A DNA stretch of 64,000 bases from Roseiarcus sp963798015 (GCA_963798015.1 CAWCSA010000005.1:744001-808000), one strand, 5' to 3'. Shown: positions 17,771 to 28,767, counted from the stretch's first letter. Program-made: numbers and translations. Notes: generated by a model from the letters alone, not told the origin.

Positions 17771-18282
17771 CACGCGAGGACCTTCTCCATCACCGCCGTC
17801 GTCGGCGTCTCGGACCCCGGATGCGCCTCGACCTCGCGCCGGGCAAAGCCGCAGCGCTCGAACAGCCGCTCGTTTTCGGGCAGTTGCAGCCGCGTCTTGA
17901 GCGTCATTCTCCTGGCGCCGCGGCGCCTCGCCTCCGTTTCGCAGGCCGTGATCAGCGAGCGGACCATCCCGCGGCCGCGCGCCCGAGGCGCAACCGATAC
18001 TCGCGCGACATGGAGCGCATCGTCGTTCAGGCTCCACAGCACAGCTGCGATAAGCGTGCCGCCCTCGAAGACGCCGAATCCGCCGCCGCCCATGATTTTG
18101 GCCGCGATCGACGGTCCGCTTTCGAGAAGGGCCGACGATGGAGGGTTGGTTCGCCGGTTCTGTGCGGCGAAGGCCGTCCGGATGACTTCGGCGGCCTCGC
18201 CTGCGTCGGCGTTCGTCAACGCGCGAAGGGCAAGTTGAGGCTCCGCTTCGGCGTCCATGGCGATTGGATCGCGAATCTCCAT
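17770..18282 (-). CDS. GNAT-family N-acetyltransferase
   Basis: Predicted acetyl-CoA-dependent acetyltransferase of about 170 residues. The fold's strand beta4 VARVSVAPRARGRGMVRSLI contains the R/Q-x-x-G-x-G/A acetyl-CoA pyrophosphate loop (RARGRG), and the C-terminus has ENERLFERCGFARREVE typical of the last GNAT elements. The target is unknown. The start is uncertain: ATGs at 18339, 18282 and 18258 are in frame and none has a strong ribosome-binding site. It is the first gene of a two-gene unit with alr. Confidence 0.8.
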   Translation of the reverse strand: MEIRDPIAMDAEAEPQLALRALTNADAGEAAEVIRTAFAAQNRRTNPPSSALLESGPSIAAKIMGGGGFGVFEGGTLIAAVLWSLNDDALHVARVSVAPRARGRGMVRSLITACETEARRRGARRMTLKTRLQLPENERLFERCGFARREVEAHPGSETPTTAVMEKVLA

Positions 18283-18468
18283 GCGCGCATGTATAAGACC
18301 GCCACGAGGGCGAAAGGCAAGGGCGGCAGGTTTCTCCAACGGCCGCGAGCTTCATGGACGAAGTTTAACCCGGCTTTCAGGCCTGCGCCTCGTTTTTGCC
18401 GCGCTCGCTGGCGAAGACCGCTCAGGCGCGGTACACCGCGCGGAACGAGCCATGAGGCGGACGATTCG

Positions 18469-20334
18469 ATGACCATGAGCTTGACCCGCCGGGCGGCGCT
18501 GAAGGCCGGCGCGGGCGGCGCGCTGGCGACGCTCGTCTGCCGCCCGTTCGCCGCATTCGCCGACAATTCGTTTGAGACGCACGGCCTGTCGTCATTCGGC
18601 GACCTCGCCTTGCCCCCGGACTTCCCGCATTTCACCTACGTCAACCCGGACGCGCCGACCGGCGGCCTGCTGTCGCTGCAGATCACCGGAACGAGCGGCA
18701 ACCAGAACTTCGACACCTTCGACACGTTCAACATCTACAGCTGGAAGGGCAACGGCGCGGCTGGCATGTCGGCTACCTTCGACACGCTGATGACCGCCAA
18801 CGGCGACGAGCCGGATTCCGTCTACGGCCTCCTCGCTAAATCCGTGCGGGTCTCGGTCGACAAGCTGGATTATCGCTTCCAGCTTCGTCCCGAGGCGCGC
18901 TTCCTGGACGGCTTGAAGGTGACGGCGGCCGATGTCGCCTTTTCGCTCAACGTGCTGAAGGAGAAGGGCCATCCGATCTACGCCCAGCTCCTGAAGGAGG
19001 TGGAGAAGGCCGAAGCGGAAAGCGATGACATCGTGCATGTGCGCTTCGTTCAGGGCCGAAGCCGCGACGCGCACCTCATCGTTGTCGGCATGCCGGTGTT
19101 TTCGGCGGAATGGTGGAAGGGTCGCGATTTCACCGCGGCGACCCTCGATCCGCCGCTCGGTTCAGGCGCCTATAAGGTCAAGACCTTCGAGCAGGGCCGG
19201 TTCATCGAATATGCGCGCGATTCAAATTATTGGGGCGCCAAATTGCCGGTGAATCTCGGGCAGAACAACTTCGATCGCCTGCGCTTCGAATATTATCGCG
19301 AGCGGCAAGTGGCCTTCGAGGCGTTCAAGGCGGGAGCGATCAATTATCACGAGGAGTACACCTCGCGCTTCTGGGCGACGTCCTACGACTTCCCCGCCGC
19401 CAAGGACGGCCGGGTGAAAAAGGAGACGCTGCACGATGGCGCGCCGTCCCGCATTCAGGGCTGGTACCTCAACACCCGGCGTGACCAGTTCAAGGATCCG
19501 CGTATACGTGAAGCGATCGGCCTCTGCTTCGATTTCAACTGGACCAACAAGAACATCATGTATTCCGCATACAAGCGGATTGTCTCCTACTTCCCCAACA
19601 CCGACATGGAGGCGAAGGGAGTAGCCGGCGCCGAGGAAATGACGCTGCTCGGAGCGTACCGCAACGAGCTGTCGCCGCAGGTCTACGGCGAGCCATACGT
19701 GCCGCCAGAGAGCGATGGCTCAGGGTCCGACCGAAAGCTGCTCAAGCAGGCCTACGACCTGCTGCTATCGGCTGGATGCAAACGCGCGGGAGAGATATTG
19801 ACGTTGCCAAACGGCAAACCGCTGACGATCGAGTTCCTCGACAGCAACAGCGCGCTTCAGCCGCACACGCTGCCGTTCATCCAGAACGTCGGCAAGCTGG
19901 GCATTCAGGCGAGCTACCGGATCGTAGATCCCGCGCAATACAAGAGCCGCACCGACGCCTTCGATTTCGACGTCGTGACCACGGCGTCCGGTGGGACGCT
20001 CACGCCCGGGGTCGACCTCCGCAACGTCTACACATCCGAGTCGGCGAAGCAGAACGCCTCGCGCAATATGGCCGGCGTCTCTGATCCGGTGGTGGATGCG
20101 CTGGTTGAAGCGATCGCATTGGCCAAGACGCGGGCGGACCTCAATTCCGCCTGCCGCGCCCTCGACCGCGTTCTGCGCGCCGGCCATTATTGGGTTCCGA
20201 TGTGGTATCGCGATACGTCCTGGGTCGCGCATTGGGACGCGTTTTCACGCCCCGAGCATCAGCCGAGACTCAGCACCGGCGCGCCAGGCACCTGGTGGTG
20301 GGACGAAGCAAAGGCCAAAACCATTGGACTCTGA
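18469..20334 (+). CDS. yejA: Peptide ABC transporter substrate-binding protein (YejA-like, SBP family 5)
   Basis: Periplasmic receptor for an oligopeptide-type importer, 621 residues, within the usual YejA range (about 600). The N-terminus MSLTRRAALKAGAGGALATL carries a twin-arginine-type signal. The mature part has the SBP-5 signature region (DSVYGLLAKSVRVSVDKLDY, RPEARFLDGLKVTAADVAFS). YejA-specific blocks include FDTFNIYSWKGNGAAG and PEHQPRLSTGAPGTWWWDEA. The start is the ATG at 18469; the longer open frame is non-coding overlap with the GNAT gene. It is first in a four-gene operon. In enterobacteria Yej imports microcin C-like and defensin-type peptides. Confidence 0.9.
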   Translation: MTMSLTRRAALKAGAGGALATLVCRPFAAFADNSFETHGLSSFGDLALPPDFPHFTYVNPDAPTGGLLSLQITGTSGNQNFDTFDTFNIYSWKGNGAAGMSATFDTLMTANGDEPDSVYGLLAKSVRVSVDKLDYRFQLRPEARFLDGLKVTAADVAFSLNVLKEKGHPIYAQLLKEVEKAEAESDDIVHVRFVQGRSRDAHLIVVGMPVFSAEWWKGRDFTAATLDPPLGSGAYKVKTFEQGRFIEYARDSNYWGAKLPVNLGQNNFDRLRFEYYRERQVAFEAFKAGAINYHEEYTSRFWATSYDFPAAKDGRVKKETLHDGAPSRIQGWYLNTRRDQFKDPRIREAIGLCFDFNWTNKNIMYSAYKRIVSYFPNTDMEAKGVAGAEEMTLLGAYRNELSPQVYGEPYVPPESDGSGSDRKLLKQAYDLLLSAGCKRAGEILTLPNGKPLTIEFLDSNSALQPHTLPFIQNVGKLGIQASYRIVDPAQYKSRTDAFDFDVVTTASGGTLTPGVDLRNVYTSESAKQNASRNMAGVSDPVVDALVEAIALAKTRADLNSACRALDRVLRAGHYWVPMWYRDTSWVAHWDAFSRPEHQPRLSTGAPGTWWWDEAKAKTIGL

Positions 20335-20371
20335 TAGGCGCTCGCGGCTTCGCCCGCTGGCCGGCTGAGGC

Positions 20372-21472
20372 ATGCTCGCCTACATCCTCCGCCGACTTTT
20401 GCTGATGATCCCGACGATCCTCGGAATCATGGCGGTTTCGTTCGCGATCGTGCAATTCGTGCCGGGCGGCCCGGTCGAGCGCGCGATCTCGCAATTGCAG
20501 GGCGCGGACCAGAGTTCGACCGCGCAATTCGGCGGAGGCGGCGGCCAAATCGGCTCAGGGGGAGCCCAGGCCGGGGGCGACATCGCTTCCCGCTATCGCG
20601 GCTCGCAGGGCCTCGATCCCAAATTCATCAAGGAGCTGGAAAAGCAATACGGCTTCGACAAGCCGCCGCTCGAACGGTTCTGGATTCTGGTGCGCGACTA
20701 TTCGACCTTCAATTTTGGCAAGAGCTATTATCGCGACGTGCCGGTATTGCAGTTGATCAAGGAAAAACTGCCGGTCTCGATCTCGCTTGGGCTGTGGATG
20801 ACCGTCATCTCCTATGCGATTTCGATCCCGCTCGGCGTGCGGAAGGCGGTCAAGGACGGCTCCCGCTTCGACACGGTCACGTCCGCGCTTGTGATCTTCG
20901 GCTACGCGATCCCGAGCTTTCTGTTCGCGGTTTTGCTCGTTGTACTGTTTTGCGGCGGCTCGTTCTGGCAGATCTTCCCGCTGCGCGGCCTGACCTCCGA
21001 CAATTTCGCCGACCTCAGTTGGCCGCACAAGATTCTCGACTACCTCTGGCACATTACCCTGCCGGTGACGGCGCTCGTCCTGGGCTCGTTCGCGACCTCG
21101 ACGTTGCTCACGAAGAATTCCTTCCTCGACGAAATCAAGAAAGCCTACGTGCAGACCGCGCGCATGAAGGGCCTGACCGAGCGTCGCGTGCTCTATGGCC
21201 ATGTGTTCCGCAATGCGATGCTGATCGTCATAGCAGGCTTCCCAGGCGCTTTTATCGGCGCCTTCTTCACCGGCTCGCTCTTGATCGAGCAGGTGTTCTC
21301 GCTCGACGGCCTCGGCTATCTCTCCTACGATTCGCTGATTCAGCGCGACTATCCGGTCGTGCTTGCCAACCTCTATATTTTCGCGCTCATCGGCCTCGTG
21401 GTGAACCTGATCTCCGACCTCACCTACACCTGGATCGATCCTCGCATCGATTTCGAAACGCGAGAGGTGTGA
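20372..21472 (+). CDS. yejB: Peptide ABC transporter permease YejB
   Basis: Inner-membrane permease of 366 residues, with a first membrane helix at residues 8-28 (RRLLLMIPTILGIMAVSFAI), a Gly/Gln-rich periplasmic stretch about 45-75, and the binding-protein-dependent transport domain. The EAA loop TARMKGLTERRVLYGHVFRN contacts the ATPase. YejB proteins characteristically carry the long insert after the first helix. It lies 37 bp after yejA; its TGA overlaps the yejE GTG start. Confidence 0.92.
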   Translation: MLAYILRRLLLMIPTILGIMAVSFAIVQFVPGGPVERAISQLQGADQSSTAQFGGGGGQIGSGGAQAGGDIASRYRGSQGLDPKFIKELEKQYGFDKPPLERFWILVRDYSTFNFGKSYYRDVPVLQLIKEKLPVSISLGLWMTVISYAISIPLGVRKAVKDGSRFDTVTSALVIFGYAIPSFLFAVLLVVLFCGGSFWQIFPLRGLTSDNFADLSWPHKILDYLWHITLPVTALVLGSFATSTLLTKNSFLDEIKKAYVQTARMKGLTERRVLYGHVFRNAMLIVIAGFPGAFIGAFFTGSLLIEQVFSLDGLGYLSYDSLIQRDYPVVLANLYIFALIGLVVNLISDLTYTWIDPRIDFETREV

Positions 21473-22721
21473 GTTTGGTCGATACGGACCGCTTGGCTCT
21501 TCCTTCCGACGCGGCGCCGCAAGCGGTAGAAGCGGCGCCCGACATTCGTCCGCTTAACGAAGACACGGATTCCTGGCGACAGGCGAAAGCCCGCGCGAGC
21601 CTGGAGCGCCGTCCCTGGCTCTCGCCAATGAACCGGCGCCGCCTCGACAATTTCCGCCGCCACAGGCGTGGCGCTTGGTCGTTCTGGATCTTTCTGGTCC
21701 TGTTTGTCGCTTCATTGTTCGCGGAATTCATCGCCAACGATCGTCCTCTGATCGCGTCCTACAAAGGCGAGATCCTCTATCCCGTGCTCGTCGACTATCC
21801 AGAAGATAAATTCGGAGGGTTTCAGGCGCGCGCAGATTTTCGCGACCCCTTTATCGCCGACGAGATCAAGGCGCATGGGTGGATGATCTGGCCGCCGATC
21901 CATTTCGCCAATTCGACCACGATACTCAACCCGCCGACGCCACTCCCGACGCCGCCGACCTGGATGCTGACCAACGCCCAATGTCGCGCTGCGCTAGAGA
22001 AGCAGAAGGTTACTGACGCCGCGACTGTCTCGCGTCCCTGCAGCAGGCTTGAACCGCTCTGGCTTGGCTCCGACCAGGATGGGCACGACATTGTCGCCCG
22101 GCTCATCTACGGCTTTCGCATATCGATTTTGTTTGGGCTGACGCTGGCTGGCGTCTCGTCGGTGATCGGCGTCTTCGCTGGCGCGGTGCAGGGGTATTTC
22201 GGCGGTTGGCTCGATCTCACCATGCAGCGGGTGATCGAGATCTGGTCGTCGCTGCCGCACCTTTACATTCTCATCATCCTGTCGGCGATTCTTGCGCCCA
22301 GCTTCTCTGTCCTATTGATTATCCTGTTGCTGTTCTCCTGGGTGAGCCTCGTTCACCTGGTCAGGGCCGAGTTCTTGCGCGCGCGCAACTTCGAATATGT
22401 CAACGCGGCCCGTGCGCTCGGCCTCTCGAGCGCCAAGATCATTGTCAAGCACGTGCTGCCGAACGCGATGGTGGCGACGCTCACCTTCCTCCCCTTCATC
22501 GTCAATTCCTCCATCAGCACGCTGACCTCGCTCGACTTCTTAGGGTTGGGCATGCCTCCGGGTTCGCCCTCGCTTGGCGAACTCCTGCTCCAGGGCAAGT
22601 CGAATCTGTCGGCGCCCTGGATCGGACTCTCTGCTTTCGCTGTGACGGCGCTAATGCTGTCGCTCCTCATTTTCATCGGTGAAGCCGTGCGCGACGCTTT
22701 CGATCCGAGAAAGACCTTCTT

Positions 22722-22725
<4 letters not shown>
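21469..22725 (+). CDS. yejE: Peptide ABC transporter permease YejE
   Basis: Second permease, 418 residues. It begins at GTG 21469, overlapping the yejB stop (GTGA); the upstream open frame is the yejB shadow. An N-terminal hydrophilic tail of about 65 residues precedes the first helix (FWIFLVLFVASLFAEFI). A large periplasmic insert characteristic of YejE follows (SYKGEILYPVLVDYPEDKFG to GSDQDGHDIVARLIYG). The EAA motif is NAARALGLSSAKIIVKHVLP. Coupled start and stop overlaps on both sides show a tight operon. Confidence 0.92.
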
Positions 22726-24353
<1,628 letters not shown>

Positions 24354-24380
24354 GCCGCTCCCGTGAACGCCCGCGTCCAC

Positions 24381-24463
24381 CTCTTCTCCCTCCGGGAGAA
24401 GGTGGCCCGAAGGGCCGGATGAGGGCGAACCCTCACCCCCGATCCCTCTCCCGTAGGAGAGGG
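24381..24463. repeat. Multi-hairpin intergenic repeat that includes the deoB ribosome-binding site
   Basis: Between yejF and deoB lie three small palindromes: TTCTCCC-TCC-GGGAGAA (24384-24400), GGCCC-GAA-GGGCC (about 24404-24416) and CCCTCTCC-CGTA-GGAGAGGG (24444-24463), with GATGAGGG between. The pattern is of a widespread dispersed bacterial repeat. The last arm, GGAGAGGGGGG, is also the Shine-Dalgarno sequence for the deoB ATG at 24469, so folding of the element could hide that site. Confidence 0.65.
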
Positions 24464-24468
24464 GGGCG

Positions 24469-25689
24469 ATGACCCGCGCCATTCTCATCGTTCTCGATTC
24501 GGTCGGCTGCGGCGGCGCGGCCGACGCGAGAGCCTATGGCGACGAGGGTGCGGATACGCTCGGCCACATCGCCGAAGCCTGTGCTGACGGTCGCGGCGAC
24601 CGCGAGGGATTAAGGCGCGGACCGCTGAAACTGCCGCGCCTCGAGGCGCTGGGTCTAGGCCACGCCATGAAGGCTTCGAGCGGCCGTGCGCCGCCTGGCT
24701 TTGTACTTCCCGAGTCGCGCGGCCAATGGGGTTATGGAATCGAGACTTCGCGCGGCAAGGACACGCCATCGGGCCATTGGGAACTCGCCGGCACGCCGGT
24801 CGACTTCGATTGGGGCTATTTCGCCGAGAGGGTTCCCGCCTTTCCGGCAGCGCTGACCGAGGCGATGATCGCCGAAGGAAAGCTCGCCGGAATCCTCGCC
24901 AATTGCCACGCTTCGGGCACGGCCGTGATCGAGGACTATGGCGACGAGCACCTGCGAACGTTGAAACCCATCTGTTACACGTCCGCCGACTCGGTGCTGC
25001 AGATCGCCGTGCATGAGCAAGCTTTCGGACTCGAACGCCTTTATGATCTTTGCCGGATCGCGCGCCGGTTGTGCGATCCTATGAACATCGGGCGCGTGAT
25101 CGCGCGTCCTTTCCTCGGCGCGAGCGCCAAGGACTTTGCGCGCACCGGCAATCGCAAGGATTTCGCCATGCCTCCGCCGGAAGGCAATATTCTGCAGCGG
25201 GCCGCGCGCGCTGGCCGCGCAATCGTCTCGATTGGCAAGGTTGGCGACATATTCGCCCATCGCGACACCGGGGACGAGCGCAAGGGCAAAAGCAACGACG
25301 GCAATGTCGACCTTCTCATCGATGGGCTCGGGACGGCGCCTGAGGGCAGCCTGATCTTTGTCAATCTGGTCGATTTCGATACCGAATGGGGCCACCGCCG
25401 CGACGTCCCTGGCTATGCGGCCTGTCTCGAAGCGTTCGATCGGCGACTCGGGGTCATCGAAACGGCGATGCGCCCCAGCGACTTTTGCGTTGTCACGGCC
25501 GACCATGGCAACGATCCGACCTTCCGCGGCTTCGATCACACGCGCGAGCACGTTCCGATCCTTGCCTTTGGCGCCGGCGTTGCCCCCGGTCCGATCGGAG
25601 CGCGTGCGAGCCTGGCCGATGTCGGCGAAACAATCGCCGCCAAGCTTGGTCTGCCGCGCGGGGTCTATGGGCGCGCGTGGACGCCGTGA
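24469..25689 (+). CDS. deoB: Phosphopentomutase
   Basis: Interconverts (deoxy)ribose 1- and 5-phosphates in nucleoside salvage, a cytosolic Mn-dependent enzyme of the alkaline-phosphatase superfamily. The 406 residues match family length. Motifs are the N-terminal LDSVGCGGAADARAYGD metal site, TPSGHWELAG, the phosphate-accepting Thr region GKDTPSGH, NLVDFDTEWGHRRD and the C-terminal VTADHGNDPTFRGFDHTRE. The ATG has a strong purine-rich RBS that is part of a hairpin repeat. The stop overlaps the next gene's GTG. Confidence 0.96.
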   Translation: MTRAILIVLDSVGCGGAADARAYGDEGADTLGHIAEACADGRGDREGLRRGPLKLPRLEALGLGHAMKASSGRAPPGFVLPESRGQWGYGIETSRGKDTPSGHWELAGTPVDFDWGYFAERVPAFPAALTEAMIAEGKLAGILANCHASGTAVIEDYGDEHLRTLKPICYTSADSVLQIAVHEQAFGLERLYDLCRIARRLCDPMNIGRVIARPFLGASAKDFARTGNRKDFAMPPPEGNILQRAARAGRAIVSIGKVGDIFAHRDTGDERKGKSNDGNVDLLIDGLGTAPEGSLIFVNLVDFDTEWGHRRDVPGYAACLEAFDRRLGVIETAMRPSDFCVVTADHGNDPTFRGFDHTREHVPILAFGAGVAPGPIGARASLADVGETIAAKLGLPRGVYGRAWTP

Positions 25690-26102
25690 CGTTCCCTCTT
25701 GATGACCGGCTCGCGAGTGATACGTTCGTCATCGGCGACTTGAGTCTCAGCCGCGTGCTGTTGATGAACGACGCCCGCTGGCCATGGCTCATTCTCGTGC
25801 CCCGGCGGGAAGGCTTGGTCGAACTGATCGATCTTGAGCTGGCGGACCAGACGCGATTGATGGACGAGGCGGGGCGGGCCGCGCGATTCCTGAAAACTCA
25901 TGCAAGGGTGGACAAGATCAATGTCGCCGCCCTTGGCAACGTCGTTCGTCAGCTTCACCTGCATATTGTGGCGCGGGTTGTCGGGGATCCGGCTTGGCCG
26001 GGGCCGATCTGGGGCCATGGAGCAGCGACGCCCTATGAGGACACGGCCGCGCATGCGCTGATCGCGGCCGCGCGAGACGGGCTGCCAGTTCGAGCGCCAT
26101 GA
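25686..26102 (+). CDS. HIT-domain protein
   Basis: Small nucleotide-binding protein of the histidine-triad superfamily, 138 residues, probably a nucleotidyl hydrolase or transferase. The core signature reads QLHLHIVARVVGDPAWPGPIWG, in which the first triad position is Gln and the following two His remain, as in the alphaproteobacterial subgroup with the DPAWPGP tail. It starts at GTG 25686 overlapping the deoB stop; an upstream GTG at 25677 is in frame. The coupling with deoB suggests a nucleotide-salvage link, which is inference. Confidence 0.85.
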   Translation: MTFPLDDRLASDTFVIGDLSLSRVLLMNDARWPWLILVPRREGLVELIDLELADQTRLMDEAGRAARFLKTHARVDKINVAALGNVVRQLHLHIVARVVGDPAWPGPIWGHGAATPYEDTAAHALIAAARDGLPVRAP

Positions 26103-26247
26103 AAAGTGTCGCGTACACCTGCGCATTGCGCGGCGGGGCGGAAGTCGTCATAACCCGGCCCCGACATTCGGGTTAGGAGATGCGGGATCACGTCGTCGGT
26201 CCTTAAGTCGGCTGACGAGCGATGTCGCCAAAGGGACGGAGGGGTCC

Positions 26248-26571
26248 ATGTCCGACGCGTTTCAAGATCGCGAAAACACGTTCGAAAAGCAGTTCGCCCA
26301 CGACGAGGACCTGCGCTTCAAGGCCGTCGCGCGCCGTAACAAGATGGTGGCGCTCTGGGTCGCCGAGACCAAGGGGCTGTCTGGCGCTGACGCCGAGACA
26401 TACGCCAGCGACTTCGTCGGCGCGCAGATCGGCAAAAGCGACGCGGACGTCGAAGCCGCGCTCAAGGCAGACCTCGCGAGCGGTGACGTCGATCTTTCGG
26501 ATCACCGTCTGCGCAAGAAGATGGACGAGGCTATGGCTGCGGCGGTCGCCTCGGTTAGAGCAGGCAAGTAA
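26248..26571 (+). CDS. F1-ATPase inhibitor zeta subunit (DUF1476)
   Basis: A 107-residue soluble, mostly helical protein. The N-terminal block FQDRENTFEKQFAHDEDLRF and the following KAVARRNKMVALWVAE are hallmarks of the alphaproteobacterial DUF1476/zeta family, which in Paracoccus binds F1-ATP synthase through its N-terminus and blocks ATP hydrolysis. The ATG at 26248 has a GGAGGGG site upstream. It stands alone, away from the atp operon, as usual for the family. Confidence 0.9.
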   Translation: MSDAFQDRENTFEKQFAHDEDLRFKAVARRNKMVALWVAETKGLSGADAETYASDFVGAQIGKSDADVEAALKADLASGDVDLSDHRLRKKMDEAMAAAVASVRAGK

Positions 26572-26586
26572 GGATAGAACCCTGGT

Positions 26587-27093
26587 TCACGATCCTTCGG
26601 GACGCGCAAGCGGCGCGAAAGCGGCGGCGACTGCCTCGTAGACTTCGCGCTTGAATGGCACCACGAGCTCTGGCAGACGCTCCAAACGCTCCCAGCGCCA
26701 ATCGTCAAACTCAGCATCGTGGGCGCCGCCGGCCGGGTGGTGGACGTCGATCTCCTTATCCGAGCCGACAAACCGGAACAGAAACCACTTCTGGGTCTGC
26801 CCGCGATACCGGCCGCTCCATCGTCCGCGCGCGTCTTCCGGCAAATCGTACTTGAGCCACTCCGGCAGTTCCGCGATCACTTCGGTCGAACTGACGTTAG
26901 TCTCCTCCCAAAGCTCGCGCTTTGCGGCTTCAAGCGGCTGCTCCCCCGCGTCGATTCCCCCCTGCGGCATCTGCCACGAGTGCGGGTCCAGGACTTCGGA
27001 GCCGCGTTTGCGCTTGCGATGGCCGATGAGCGCGTCGCCAGTGCGGTTGACCAGCGCCACTCCGACACATGGGCGATAGAGGCGCCCGCTCAT
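26587..27093 (-). CDS. rppH: RNA pyrophosphohydrolase
   Basis: Removes pyrophosphate from the 5' triphosphate of mRNAs and so starts their decay; also hydrolyses dinucleoside polyphosphates. It has 168 residues. N-terminus YRPCVGVALVNRTGDALIG, then WQMPQGGIDAGEQPLEAAKR with RELWEETNVSS completing the NUDIX box, and YRGQTQKWFLFRF typical of RppH. The ATG at 27093 overlaps the end of the upstream remnant (ATGA), as the deacetylase-rppH junction does in rhizobia. Confidence 0.94.
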   Translation of the reverse strand: MSGRLYRPCVGVALVNRTGDALIGHRKRKRGSEVLDPHSWQMPQGGIDAGEQPLEAAKRELWEETNVSSTEVIAELPEWLKYDLPEDARGRWSGRYRGQTQKWFLFRFVGSDKEIDVHHPAGGAHDAEFDDWRWERLERLPELVVPFKREVYEAVAAAFAPLARPEGS

Positions 27094-27554
27094 GGACTGA
27101 GAGACCCGTCCGATTGAGCGGAGGGTGAAAACCCATATTTCGACTTTTCGTGAAGGCGGGTGTCGGGGGTGGGTGCGAGCTTGACGCCCAACGCCTGCGC
27201 CACATCGATGAAAAGCGGTTTCGGCGGGCCCCCGGCCCCACGTGTGATTTTGACCGCACTCGTCATTTCCACTTGCGCCGCCGAGGCCGGTGGCGTCGGA
27301 GGGGTTTGGCTCACGGTTGCCGTTGTGTCCGGGGCGTCGAGTTTTCGCGGCGCGGGCAAGAGTTCGACTTTCGCCACGGCGAACGGCTCGCCTCTCACGG
27401 GGAGATCTCGTTGCGGAAGCATAACGAGGCCAATTGCGATCGCGAGGATCGCGGCGACTACCGCCGGCCCTCGCGTAGGGCGCTTACGCGCCACGGCCAG
27501 CGCCGGTGCGGCGCCCGAAACAAAACCGAGCGGTTCGTCCAGTTCGTCCCACAC
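27090..27554 (-). pseudogene. Truncated divergent polysaccharide deacetylase (N-terminal remnant)
   Basis: An open frame of 154 residues from GTG 27554. It matches only the N-terminal part of the divergent polysaccharide deacetylase that normally precedes rppH in Hyphomicrobiales. Visible are DELDEPLG at the start, a membrane anchor (PAVVAAILAIAIGLVML), GEPFAVAKVEL, and LFIDVAQALGVKLAPTPDTR followed by LHEKSKYG. Normally a proline-rich linker and a catalytic domain of more than 200 residues follow; here the frame ends at the rppH ATGA. I infer a deletion that removed the catalytic domain. A small functional membrane protein cannot be excluded. Confidence 0.62.
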
Positions 27555-27759
27555 TTCAGTCGACGCCCCTCGCTCTGAACGCCCCAGAGTCGCGAATCAA
27601 CCTTGTCCGAGCCTATTCTTGATCCCAGCCCAAGGTCAGCCTCTATTCATACCCGACGCAGGGGGCGCGTGTCTTCCGTCCGATTTTCAGCCCTGATACG
27701 AGTCGACCCCAGATCTCACCATCGTCCATAAGCGCGACCCAACCGGTGAAGCATTGTCG

Positions 27760-28767
27760 ATGGCCCGCAATCTGATCACCGACGTTGAAGGCGTGCTCGT
27801 CGGATCGTCCGACGACACGTGGCTCGCTTCAGGCGTCACCGTGGTCCTGTTCGAGGAACCCGCGGTCGCATCGATCGCGATGAACGGCGGCGCGCCCGCA
27901 TTGCGCGACACGGCTTTGCTCGAGCCGGAAATGACCATCGAGCGCGTCGACGGCTTCGCTCTGTCGGGGGGATCGGCTTTCGGCCTCGATGCGGCAGGCG
28001 GCGTGATGACCTACCTGGCCGAGATCGGCCGCGGCTTCGAGCACCGCGGCGCGCGCGTCCCGATTGTGCCGGGCGCGAGCCTGTTCGACCTTCTCAACGG
28101 CGGCGATAAATCTTGGGGCCGTAAGCCTCCTTACTGGGACATGGGCTTCAAGGCTGCGTCGACCGCCGCCGCCGACTTCGCGCTTGGCACCGCAGGCGCT
28201 GGATTTGGCGCGACGACCTACAACCTGAAAGGTGGCCTGGGCTCCGCCAGCGCGGTGACCTCGAGCGGCTTTCGCGTCGGCGCTCTTGTGGTCGTTAATT
28301 CCGTGGGTCGAGCCACGCGGGGCGAAAGCCCACATTTTTGGGCTGCGCCTTATGAACGAGACACCGAGTTCGGCGGTCTTGGCTTTGGCCCGATGGATAT
28401 CGACGACCACTTAACCCTGCGCCTCAAGTCCGACACCCCGTCCAGCACCGACCTTATGGTTGTCGCCACCGACGCCGCGCTAACGACAACGCAGCTCAAG
28501 CGCGTCGCCATCATGGCTCAAGACGGCTGCGCGCTTGCGCTACGTCCCGCCCACGCGCCGATGGACAACGATGTTGTCTTTGCGGCGGCGACGGCGCGGG
28601 CGAGCGCCGTTCCCGACCTTCGAGATCTGACTGAGATCGGCATGTTGTGCGCTGAGTGCGTCGCTCGATCGATTGCTCGCGGCATATATGAGGCGACCCC
28701 GCTTTCAGTCCCGGGGGCCCAGCCCGCGTGGCGGCAGCGGCGGGCGATGAATCCGGGGACTGGGTGA
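27760..28767 (+). CDS. P1-family peptidase (DmpA/NylC-like N-terminal nucleophile hydrolase)
   Basis: Serine hydrolase of the S58 type, which self-cleaves into two subunits. Known relatives are D-aminopeptidase DmpA, beta-peptidyl aminopeptidases and nylon-oligomer hydrolase NylC. The 335 residues include NLITDVEGVLVGSSDD, SGVTVVLFE, the conserved ALSGGSAFGLDAAGG, GATTYNLKGGLGSASAV and the later LMVVATDAALTTTQLKR containing the TT nucleophile region. The ATG at 27760 is preferred over a TTG two codons upstream. The substrate is unknown. Confidence 0.87.
   Translation: MARNLITDVEGVLVGSSDDTWLASGVTVVLFEEPAVASIAMNGGAPALRDTALLEPEMTIERVDGFALSGGSAFGLDAAGGVMTYLAEIGRGFEHRGARVPIVPGASLFDLLNGGDKSWGRKPPYWDMGFKAASTAAADFALGTAGAGFGATTYNLKGGLGSASAVTSSGFRVGALVVVNSVGRATRGESPHFWAAPYERDTEFGGLGFGPMDIDDHLTLRLKSDTPSSTDLMVVATDAALTTTQLKRVAIMAQDGCALALRPAHAPMDNDVVFAAATARASAVPDLRDLTEIGMLCAECVARSIARGIYEATPLSVPGAQPAWRQRRAMNPGTG

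Noticed and set aside
17821..18468. Long N-terminal extension of the yejA frame
   Set aside because: Overlaps the GNAT gene on the other strand, and the twin-arginine signal begins at the ATG at 18469.
20794..21468. Upstream part of the yejE frame
   Set aside because: Shadow of yejB; the hydrophilic N-terminus of YejE begins at GTG 21469.
26099..26176. 25-codon frame overlapping the HIT gene stop (MKSVAYTCALRGG...)
   Set aside because: ATGA overlap is suggestive, but the peptide is too short and has no recognisable features; no convincing RBS.
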